The notes: generated by a model not told the origin, from the letters alone. Counted from the first letter of the stretch, positions 1 to 4,814 are shown. The stretch: 5,060 bases of DNA from Acidimicrobiia bacterium (GCA_013694495.1 JACDCH010000161.1:1-5060), one strand, 5' to 3'. Program-made: numbers and translations.

Positions 1-1
1 T

Positions 2-259
2 GTCGGCGCGCAGGCGCGCCGTGGGCGATACTCGTTTCGACACGGGTGTAGGTCCTTTCGTGAGTTGGAAGCTCTTCGAAGGGAACCTACGCCCGTCGTC
101 ATTTACACCAGCGGAGGGACGCCACCCCGCGCCGAGCTCGACCGCCTCCGCGACGTCACCCGCTCCATCATCACAGTTGAGAGCGTCCAGCGGCAGCAAC
201 TCACAATCGCCCGCAATCGCGAGCACTCACACAACCTGGATGTCGGGCGCGGTCGCTAG
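2..259 (+). CDS. Possible 3' end of an unidentified coding region (partial)
   Basis: This frame is open from the left edge to a TAG at 257-259. From about 95 onward, third positions are strongly G/C and the translation looks protein-like, including PVVIYTSGGTPPRAELDRL and later ITVESVQRQQLTIARNRE. The first 60 bases are less convincing: they have mixed third positions and overlap the hairpin at 39-100. A TTG at 65 could start a 64-residue peptide but has no clear ribosome binding site. I do not recognise the family. It may be the tail of a gene starting outside the window, a decayed fragment, or chance openness in GC-rich DNA. A competing plus frame (21-308) has a Ser/Pro/Ala-rich translation typical of a shadow frame. 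Confidence 0.3.
   Translation, partial: VGAQARRGRYSFRHGCRSFRELEALRREPTPVVIYTSGGTPPRAELDRLRDVTRSIITVESVQRQQLTIARNREHSHNLDVGRGR
39..100 (+). ncRNA. Long imperfect hairpin, possible structured RNA
   Basis: Bases 39-60 pair with 77-100 in about 22 base pairs: 39-41 with 98-100, 42-53 with 85-96, and 54-60 with 77-83. There are only two single-base bulges (C97 and A84) and two G-T pairs (47/91 and 56/81). The 16-base loop (61-76) can itself pair GAG 62-64 with CTC 72-74. The two G-T pairs are stable as G-U only in plus-strand RNA; the other strand would carry A-C mismatches, which favours a plus-strand transcript. No T-run follows, so it is not a classical intrinsic terminator. It does not match an RNA family I know. 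It overlaps a weak open frame and could be a mobile-element end, a regulatory RNA or an attenuator. The pairing is directly visible; any function is inference. Confidence 0.45.
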
Positions 260-272
260 AGCGGACGTTCGT

Positions 273-296
273 TTCCCTCGACCATTCCCTCGACCA
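273..296. repeat. Perfect 12-bp tandem duplication
   Basis: TTCCCTCGACCA occurs twice head to tail (273-284 and 285-296). The unit length is a multiple of three, so a coding frame would be preserved, but no convincing gene crosses it. It is most simply a replication-slippage duplication. Confidence 0.85.
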
Positions 297-502
297 TGCC
301 GCCCTTAGGCCGTAAGTCCCGAAGAAGCGGACGCTCATCCGACCTCATCCGTCCTGCTTCGTCAACTCCCCGGCGCTCGAATCGGATTTGGTGGCGTGCA
401 CCCTGGGAACCGTGTGCTTCCTTGGGGTAGCAGGCTCCCGCATCTACATCTTCCCAAGTACGCAGGGCGGGCGTAGGCCCCGTCGTTGCCATTCAGGAAG
501 TG

Positions 503-595
503 ATGAGCGGCGGCGGCGCTAGTGCTAGTGCTAGTGGCAGCGACGGCCGCCTGTTACAGCCCCGGGGCGGCGGTCGGCGGCGTGGCGGACGCTGA
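503..595 (+). CDS. Possible 30-residue Ser/Ala- and Arg-rich peptide
   Basis: ATG at 503 is preceded by AGGA (495-498) with four bases between, an acceptable ribosome binding site. The frame ends at TGA 593-595. It encodes a Gly run, an Ala-Ser repeat made by the GCTAGT hexamers, then an Arg/Gly-rich end (PRGGGRRRGGR). The composition follows directly from simple repeats and GC-rich DNA, so this may be a chance reading. No family is recognised. Confidence 0.15.
   Translation: MSGGGASASASGSDGRLLQPRGGGRRRGGR
518..535. repeat. GCTAGT hexamer repeated three times
   Basis: Three perfect GCTAGT units lie at 518-523, 524-529 and 530-535, directly after a GGC triplet run (508-517). It is a short microsatellite that could change length by slippage in six-base steps. 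Confidence 0.85.
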
Positions 596-598
596 GGT

Positions 599-628
599 GT
601 TCGGCGTGTCGGGAGGTTCACGCCGAAC
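599..628. terminator. Perfect 10-bp stem-loop, possible terminator
   Basis: GTTCGGCGTG (599-608) is the exact reverse complement of CACGCCGAAC (619-628), with a 10-base loop. It lies 35 bp beyond the stop codon of the minus-strand lipoprotein gene and follows another hairpin at 642-657. No T-run follows on either strand, so termination would be of the T-less type proposed for high-GC bacteria. mRNA 3'-end protection is an alternative. Confidence 0.45.
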
Positions 629-641
629 GCGGCGTGGGCCC

Positions 642-657
642 CGGCGCTGACGCGCCG
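642..657 (-). terminator. GC-rich tetraloop hairpin after the lipoprotein gene
   Basis: CGGCGC (642-647) and GCGCCG (652-657) pair perfectly around a four-base loop, beginning 6 bp after the minus-strand stop codon at 663-665. The tight spacing suggests a 3'-end structure for the lipoprotein transcript, with the larger stem at 599-628 as a second element. The lack of a T-run keeps this tentative. Confidence 0.4.
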
Positions 658-662
658 CTCGG

Positions 663-1136
663 CTAGTTGACGAAACCCTCTGCTCGGGCTTCTTCAACCG
701 TGCGGAATCCGACATCGAGCAGGTAGCCCACCAGCCGTCCGTCGTCGTCGACGACTTCGCTCGGTCCAGGGTCGTAGCCCAGCCGTGAGTTCACCGGATG
801 GTCTCGGGACAGCAGCTGGGGATACACGTCCTCACTGGCGACGAACCCGATGATGGTCTCGCAGCCATCCCGAGGGTCGCAGACCGGAATCCGCGGCGGC
901 ACCAGGTCGAGTGCGAGCTCGCCCTTGTCGTCGTACCAGCTCTCTGGGCCCGCGAAGTCGGCGGTGCGATCGCCGACCCTCGCCTCAGCACTGGGTCGCA
1001 GATCGGCTGGGGTAGCAGCTGATTCGGTCGACTCCGTCTGCTCCGCAGGGCCGCCGACCGACACGGGAGAGTCCCCTCCGCACCCAGCTAGGAGCGCCCC
1101 GGCCAGCGTCATAATAACGCCCAGACGCTTCGTCAT
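663..1136 (-). CDS. Small secreted lipoprotein of unknown function
   Basis: This encodes 157 residues, starting MTKRLGVIMTLAGALLAGC. That is a signal peptide with a short basic N-region, a hydrophobic core and the lipobox L-A-G-C with Cys19, so the mature protein should be lipid-anchored on the outer face of the cell membrane. A Ser/Thr/Glu/Ala-rich linker (about 20-50) follows. The folded part (about 60-157) contains GPESWYDDKGELALDLVPP, a Cys pair in PVCDPRDGCE that could form a disulfide, and an end rich in acidic residues (VDDDGRLVGYLLDVGFRTVEEA). The frame stays open upstream to 1301, but the ATG at 1136 is chosen because GGAG lies six bases before it and the signal peptide begins there. 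The gene follows the broken secreted-protein gene by 14 bp and is probably co-transcribed with it. I do not recognise the family. Unlike its neighbour, this frame is intact. Confidence 0.82.
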   Translation of the reverse strand: MTKRLGVIMTLAGALLAGCGGDSPVSVGGPAEQTESTESAATPADLRPSAEARVGDRTADFAGPESWYDDKGELALDLVPPRIPVCDPRDGCETIIGFVASEDVYPQLLSRDHPVNSRLGYDPGPSEVVDDDGRLVGYLLDVGFRTVEEARAEGFVN

Positions 1137-1142
1137 TGCGTT

Positions 1143-1146
1143 CTCC
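1143..1146 (-). promoter_or_regulatory. Ribosome binding site fixing the lipoprotein start
   Basis: On the minus strand GGAG occupies 1146-1143, with six bases before the ATG at 1136. It separates the real start from upstream in-frame ATG codons at 1148 and 1154, which would extend the protein with sequence unlike a signal peptide. Confidence 0.7.
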
Positions 1147-1150
1147 ATGA

Positions 1151-1617
1151 TCATGTCGTCACCAACGCAGCACTGTTCTTGTAATCGGCCCAGGTGGCCG
1201 TGTATCGCCACCAGTAACTGGAGATTGTTTCCGCACTGGTATTTGTAACGAACGCCGGACCGGTCAAGGAGACGTGACCCAGCCCTGCGCGTTCGTCGCA
1301 TTGCCCTGATACACCAGGCAGCAGCCGTTGTACAGATTGAGGCGCACCTTCAGCCACGTCGCGTCACGGGCGAGGCCGTTGTTGCAGTTGCCTCCCCCGC
1401 TCGAATAACTGGCGAGTGTTTGCCCCAGGGGGGGAATTGTTCGCGCTGCGCTCAACGTAAGCCGTGGCGCACTCAGGATAGAAGCCGCCGTATGGATTCC
1501 CGTTGTAAATGAACGTGGAAGTTTTGATGCCTGCACTCGCGGGTGTCGCAGCCGTAATCAAAACGGCTAGGCGAAGAGGCATCCCACTCCAGAACGCTTC
1601 GAGCGTCGCAGGGTCAC
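1151..1617 (-). pseudogene. Secreted-protein gene broken by three frameshifts
   Basis: Three overlapping minus-strand frames join into one protein of about 155 residues. It starts at GTG 1617 behind GGGAAGG (1625-1631) with VTLRRSKRSGVGCLFA. It then needs one added base at the CC of 1570-1571 to continue LAVLITAATPASAG, completing a textbook signal peptide with cleavage after A-S-A. A second shift lies in or near a run of seven C (1428-1434), where removing one C joins ...ERSANNSP to LGQTLASYSSGGG. A third, one base missing near 1267-1270, joins ...NAQGWVTSP to LTGPAFVTNTSAETISSYWW. The reading ends at TGA 1151-1153. The mature part is rich in Asn, Gly, Tyr, Trp and Ser and has four Cys, as in small extracellular actinobacterial proteins; no named family is recognised. 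A possible alternative start, ATG 1582, has a GGAG but gives a poorer signal peptide. Sequencing error is a competing explanation for the shifts. Confidence 0.68.
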
Positions 1618-1624
1618 GTGCGCA

Positions 1625-1633
1625 CCTTCCCCC
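1625..1633 (-). promoter_or_regulatory. Ribosome binding site of the broken secreted-protein gene
   Basis: The minus strand reads GGGGGAAGG at 1633-1625, seven bases before the GTG at 1617. This purine-rich site, together with the basic residues it introduces (TLRRSKR), supports GTG 1617 as the ancestral start. Confidence 0.6.
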
Positions 1634-1643
1634 AGTAGAGGTT

Positions 1644-1660
1644 CGCTACGATCCGTAGCG
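1644..1660. promoter_or_regulatory. 17-bp palindrome, possible operator
   Basis: CGCTACG (1644-1650) and CGTAGCG (1654-1660) form a perfect 7-bp inverted repeat around three bases. It lies 27 bp upstream of the GTG at 1617. A TTGACT hexamer is present further upstream on the minus strand (1685-1680), but no convincing -10 box sits at the usual distance. Size and position fit a dimeric repressor site controlling the secreted-protein/lipoprotein pair. The palindrome is seen; the regulatory role is inferred. Confidence 0.4.
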
Positions 1661-1768
1661 TCATCCCGCAGACTCCGAAAGTCAAGGAAACACTCGGCTT
1701 CGGGCGGCAAGGCTGGGACACTGGGGCATGGGTATCCGGCGGGGAGCGCAAGAGGCTGCGGCCGCCCG

Positions 1769-2419
1769 CTAAGCCCAGCTGGGTGGTGCCGGCGGGACGC
1801 GTACCCGCTCGCCGGAGTACCTCGCCACGGAGATCGTGACTGCCGTCAGGGCGGTGGCCGCGTGGTCCGTCCCGGCCAGTACGAGCAGCAACACCAGTCC
1901 CGAGACGCCTGACGCGACGGCGATCGCCGCGACGAAGGCCGCAGTTGCGGTCCCGCCGAGGCGACGCCGATACGCGCTTGCGACGAACTTCGTCAGCAGG
2001 TGCTCGTCGTGTCTGATCAGGATCCCGAGGCCAGCGGTAGGTGCGAGAAGCAGCATCGCGACGACCGCGTCTGAAGATGCGTCGGGCGCTGACGCAATGC
2101 TGACGACGGGGTCCATCCCACGGCGCGCCATCCGACTGTTGCTGCCAGGACCCAGAGCAGAATGGAAGCGAGAACGCTCACGTTTTGCCCGGCGTGCATC
2201 AGGCCGTGGTAAGTCGCAGCTGGCGACGAGCGCGAGTCCCCATCGGGTCCAATCGACGCCCTCGTGGAGGTGGTAGAGATCGACCTCCGCGTCGATTCCT
2301 GCCGACCGCAGGGCATTCGCGAGCGCCAGATCGTCGTCCGCCCGCAGGGATTGCGTGGCTGCATCCATGCCGGGATCGGCGTGCGACCACGAGATGAGAG
2401 CGATCGGCGGATCAGACAC
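1769..2419 (-). pseudogene. Truncated SEFIR/TIR-like protein with membrane C-terminus
   Basis: The frame runs 216 codons from GTG 2419 to TAG 1769-1771. Residues 5-69 resemble the first half of a SEFIR domain (STIR superfamily, signalling by homotypic interaction): PPIALISWSHADPG at the first strand, LANALRSAGIDAEVDLYHL, then the typical EGVDWTRWG followed by VASCD. A full SEFIR domain is about twice this long, and the remaining strands and helices are absent. Residues about 70-105 read as Arg/Pro/Ser-rich filler with poor third positions. Another frame over the same bases encodes a hydrophobic segment (2181-2113). Residues 117-135 and 158-183 look like membrane helices around a basic stretch (RHDEHLLTKFVASAYRRR). 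I read this as a SEFIR gene with an internal deletion and at least one frameshift; an intact unusual short protein is less likely. AGGAG lies one base before the GTG, too close to act normally, so a leaderless start is possible. Confidence 0.6.
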
Positions 2420-2569
2420 GCTCCTATTGTGCTTGCGTGCGTTGGTGCGCTGGCGTGAGGCCGCGCCGAGAGTGGGCGGAGCTCACGGAGCAAGTGCTGC
2501 GGTGCATCCCGCGAAAATCCCGCGGACGCCTCTCGCCGGCCCGTGTCGGCTCCTGTCGGCGTGTGCCCC

Positions 2570-2581
2570 TGACCTGCGGAA
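2570..2581. repeat. Left copy of a 12-bp direct repeat
   Basis: TGACCTGCGGAA is identical to 4799-4810. Extending left, GCCYYTGACCTGCGGAA matches at 15 of 17 positions, with both differences C/T. The copies are 2229 bp apart and bracket the large gene. A 12-bp match is not improbable by chance in a GC-rich window of this size. Confidence 0.5.
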
Positions 2582-2732
2582 CGGACACTGGACGGTATGA
2601 GACGGACCTGTCTGCACCCGTGAATCGATCTGAAAAGCCGTTGGTCGAACGTGCCGTCGCATCGCTCTCCACCGCCAGGCGACTCAGGCTCATCAGTGGG
2701 ACTCGAGGCTGCCCCCGGCGCTTTGCCGCGGA

Positions 2733-2738
2733 TACGGT
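2733..2738 (+). promoter_or_regulatory. Possible -10 box of a leaderless promoter
   Basis: TACGGT fits the actinobacterial TANNNT -10 pattern and ends 8 bp before the ATG at 2747, so transcription would begin at or almost at the start codon. No Shine-Dalgarno sequence precedes that ATG, which agrees with leaderless translation. The -35 region is weak. A 15-bp dyad, GCGGA (2728-2732) with TCCGC (2738-2742), overlaps the box. Confidence 0.35.
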
Positions 2739-2746
2739 CCGCTCTC

Positions 2747-4726
2747 ATGTCGTGGTCGTTCGGTCCTGACGACGAGACGCAGTTCTTCGCCGAACGCGAT
2801 CGGCTCGTCGCGGCGTTCGAGGCGACCGCCGGTGGTCGCGGTTGCGGGTGGGTGGCGTCGCAGATCCTGGAGTTCAAGTGGGGCTACCTCGGCGGCGACC
2901 TGGCGCGCTGGGGGCCGGCCGATGTCGAGGAGATCCTGCTGGAGCTCTATCCGCGCAAGGTGGTGCTCGAACGGGGCGACGAGAGCGAGGTCATCGCTGG
3001 CTTCGAAGGGCTGCTGGTCTTCCTCGCGTCCGAGGGCATCCTCGCCGAGGACCAAGCCGGCCGGGTGATCGAGGCGGTTCGGTCGTTGTCGGCCGTGTTC
3101 GTCCGGGCGATGGCTGACGAGTCTCGATGGGGAGTGGGGAAGCGCTTGCTGGGCGGGGCGTCGGCCGAGGGAGTCGACGTCACCGACCAGGCTGGCCTCG
3201 AGCGGTGGATGACTGATTTCAACCAGAAGTCGTTCGCCGAACGAGGCCGGATCCTCGGGCCGTCACCGGTCGATGCGGCCGCCGCTCGGATGATCGGGCC
3301 GTTGCCGCCGGTCGTCCTGGCGCCGGAAGCTGAGCTCGCCGCGGCGGCGGCCGAGACGGTGTGGGTCCGGCGCGTGACGGGCCTGGCCCAGTGGGTGGGA
3401 GACGGCAAGGCGCTGACCGATCGCGGGAACCTCAAGCTCGCTGACGCCAAGGCGCTCGTCGAGTCCCTCTCGACGGGCGACCGGGTGGACGAGGTCATCG
3501 GCGATCACACCTACCGCACCCGCAGCGCGTCCGAGTTGCCCGGGCTCGACTTGGCATTTCGCCTGGCGGTCGAGAGCGGGGTCCTCGCGGTCGACGGGCG
3601 ACGGCTGGTGGCCGGAGAGCGAGCCGACGCGCTCGACGACCCGCTCACCCTCGCCTACGGGGTCCTGCTGGCGATGCTGCAGCGGGTCGGGCCCGTCCAG
3701 CACCGCTGGCGGGTCGACACCTTCGGCTGGGGCTGGTACGCGGCGGACATCGACGCCGAGCTACCGCTGATACTCGTCGGCCTGTATCGGGACCGGTCGC
3801 CGGCGCCGGTCGAGGAGCTGGCCGAGGACATGTGGTCGATGCTGCTGGGGTCCTATGACCTCGACGACCTCGACCCGTCCAAGCTGGACCACCACCGTCG
3901 GCTGGTGTTCGACGCGACGAGGCTGGCGCTGCACCGGCTCGAGGAGGTCGGTGTGCTGGCGGTGACGGGAGTTACCGAGGCGCCAGCCGCGTACGGCGGT
4001 GTCGAGCGGTCCGGCGGCGATGTCGACCTGACGTCGTTGGGCTTCTGGGCCGTGCAGCGGTTCGCCTCCCGGATCACCGAGGCCCCGGTCGCCGGGGCGT
4101 TGGCTGACCTCGAGGCACCCGACCTTCTGCACAAGGCGGGCGATCTACCGGACGCGCTGGCGACCGCCGAGCTCGACGCCTGGGTGGCCCGACGCCCGGG
4201 CACCGCCGCCGAGAAGCTCGTGGCTGCGCTGCCTGAGGCCGGCGAGACCGAGCGCGCCCTCGCGTTCCGGGCGCTGCTCCGGATCGGCGCGTCCGCGACC
4301 GATGCTGCGGCGGCGCTGGCCCTGCACCCCGTCCTCGCCGCGTACGTGACTGTTTGGCGGGTCGACACCCTGGTCGCCGATCCAGCGGAGATGGACTGCA
4401 GCGCCGACCCGGAGCGATTCGTCCGCCTGCTCGCCGCCGTGCTCGACCTGTGGGGCCCGCACGCGCTCTCGGCGTGGCTCTCGCCGGCCGCCGGCGCCTC
4501 CGGGGTCCCCGACATGCTCGGCCGGGCCTGGCGGGTGCGGCTCCCCGAGACCGATGCCGTGCTCGCCACGCTCGGCGCCACCTACCCCGACAAGTACGCC
4601 GCCAAGGCGGCCCGCACCGCCCTGCACCCCACCGCAGCAGCGGCGGCAGCGGGTAGCGCGACGCCCGACGAGTTGCCGTCGCGGCCCGCCGAGCATCGCC
4701 CGGTCCCGGCTCGTGCCGGCTCGTAA
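2747..4726 (+). CDS. Large conserved actinobacterial protein of unknown function
   Basis: This encodes 659 residues from ATG 2747 to TAA 4724-4726, with consistently G/C-rich third positions. There is no signal peptide or membrane helix, so it should be cytoplasmic. Residues 35-130 form a helical segment with EFKWGYLGGDLARW and EEILLELYPRKV. Residues 220-300 contain KALTDRGNLKLADAKALVE, TGD and YRTRSASELPGLDLAF. A middle part (320-410) has VDTFGWGWYAADID and a leucine-rich helix. The C-terminal domain ends with ATYPDKYAAKAARTAL (611-626) and a disordered Ala/Pro tail. From memory, this arrangement (W-G-Y near the start, L-T-x-x-G-x-L and R-S-A-E-L-P-G-L-D in the middle, P-D-K-x-x-A-K-A-A-R at the end) recurs in large uncharacterised actinobacterial proteins, usually annotated as hypothetical. 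No catalytic motif is evident. The upstream GTG at 2651 is rejected because the added residues look non-coding. Confidence 0.85.
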   Translation: MSWSFGPDDETQFFAERDRLVAAFEATAGGRGCGWVASQILEFKWGYLGGDLARWGPADVEEILLELYPRKVVLERGDESEVIAGFEGLLVFLASEGILAEDQAGRVIEAVRSLSAVFVRAMADESRWGVGKRLLGGASAEGVDVTDQAGLERWMTDFNQKSFAERGRILGPSPVDAAAARMIGPLPPVVLAPEAELAAAAAETVWVRRVTGLAQWVGDGKALTDRGNLKLADAKALVESLSTGDRVDEVIGDHTYRTRSASELPGLDLAFRLAVESGVLAVDGRRLVAGERADALDDPLTLAYGVLLAMLQRVGPVQHRWRVDTFGWGWYAADIDAELPLILVGLYRDRSPAPVEELAEDMWSMLLGSYDLDDLDPSKLDHHRRLVFDATRLALHRLEEVGVLAVTGVTEAPAAYGGVERSGGDVDLTSLGFWAVQRFASRITEAPVAGALADLEAPDLLHKAGDLPDALATAELDAWVARRPGTAAEKLVAALPEAGETERALAFRALLRIGASATDAAAALALHPVLAAYVTVWRVDTLVADPAEMDCSADPERFVRLLAAVLDLWGPHALSAWLSPAAGASGVPDMLGRAWRVRLPETDAVLATLGATYPDKYAAKAARTALHPTAAAAAAGSATPDELPSRPAEHRPVPARAGS

Positions 4727-4764
4727 CGGCGAACGGATGTGGTCTGTGTGTGGTCTGTCGCCGT
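4726..4764 (+). terminator. Stem-loop after the large gene
   Basis: ACGGCGA (4726-4732), overlapping the stop codon, pairs with TCGCCGT (4758-4764) over seven base pairs. The 25-base loop contains two copies of TGTGGTCTGT (4738-4747 and 4749-4758, the second running into the stem). It may end or stabilise the mRNA of the large gene, which converges on the tRNA. There is no T-run and the loop is long, so support is modest. Confidence 0.3.
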
Positions 4765-4776
4765 CGAGCCGAAGCC

Positions 4777-4785
4777 TGTGGACAA
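4777..4785 (-). promoter_or_regulatory. DnaA box match
   Basis: TGTGGACAA on the plus strand reads TTGTCCACA on the minus strand, the consensus DnaA-binding box of high-GC actinobacteria. It is a single perfect copy between the convergent large gene and the tRNA. I saw no second box, so this is not an origin. A perfect nine-base match is uncommon but possible by chance. Confidence 0.4.
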
Positions 4786-4798
4786 CAGAAGATGCCTT

Positions 4799-4810
4799 TG
4801 ACCTGCGGAA
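4799..4810. repeat. Right copy of the 12-bp direct repeat, beside the tRNA
   Basis: TGACCTGCGGAA lies 4 bp beyond the 3' end of the tRNA gene and matches 2570-2581 exactly. Sequence just past a tRNA 3' end is a common place for integrative-element attachment sites, but no integrase gene is in the window. Confidence 0.5.
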
Positions 4811-4814
4811 ACAT

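Larger units (their letters stand above)
260..662. other. Gene-poor stretch rich in short repeats
   Basis: I see no convincing gene of ordinary size in these 403 bases. They hold a perfect 12-bp tandem duplication (273-296), CTCATCCG repeated with a 10-bp period (334-341 and 344-351), a GGC-rich run followed by three GCTAGT units (508-535), the palindrome GCCCCGGGGC (559-568) and two strong stem-loops at the right end. A 78-residue minus frame (492 to 256) is open, but it has unremarkable third positions and no ribosome binding site. The mixture of short repeats and broken frames suits decaying or non-coding accessory DNA. Confidence 0.5.
2420..2746. other. Divergent spacer between the SEFIR-like gene and the large gene
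   Basis: These 327 bases lie between two diverging genes and should hold both promoters. Several frames are open, but none has convincing codon use or a start signal. They contain ATCCCGCG twice with an 11-bp period (2506-2513 and 2517-2524), one copy of the repeat also found beside the tRNA (2570-2581) and a TACGGT hexamer 8 bp before the large gene. The frame of the large gene is open back through here; GTG 2651 would add 32 Pro/Ser/Arg-rich residues that do not look like part of the protein. Confidence 0.5.

Noticed and set aside
39..100. Integron attC site or group II intron domain V
   Set aside because: The attC core boxes (RYYYAAC and GTTRRRY) are missing, and the bulge pattern and loop do not fit domain V.
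256..492. 78-residue minus-strand frame
   Set aside because: No ribosome binding site, ordinary third positions, and a repeated GMVEGMVEG caused by the tandem duplication. A genuine small gene cannot be fully excluded.
1137..1301. Upstream extension of the lipoprotein frame to 1301
   Set aside because: It would bury the signal peptide 55 residues inside the protein. GGAG spacing and the lipobox place the start at 1136, and this DNA encodes the end of the neighbouring broken gene in another frame.
1680..1685. TTGACT as a -35 box on the minus strand
   Set aside because: No TANNNT hexamer lies 16-19 bases downstream; the nearest, TACGGAT, is 22 bases away.
1774..1783. Palindrome CCCAGCTGGG
   Set aside because: It lies at the very end of the SEFIR-like frame, has no loop and is short, so chance is sufficient.
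2651..2746. N-terminal extension of the large protein from GTG 2651
   Set aside because: The extra 32 residues are Pro/Ser/Arg-rich and unlike the rest, and an ATG with a plausible leaderless promoter lies at 2747.
2017..2877. Long 286-codon minus-strand frame
   Set aside because: It crosses two genes and the divergent spacer with an Arg/Ser/Pro-rich translation typical of a GC-rich shadow frame. Only the short hydrophobic part at 2113-2181 looks meaningful, and it is better explained by a frameshift.
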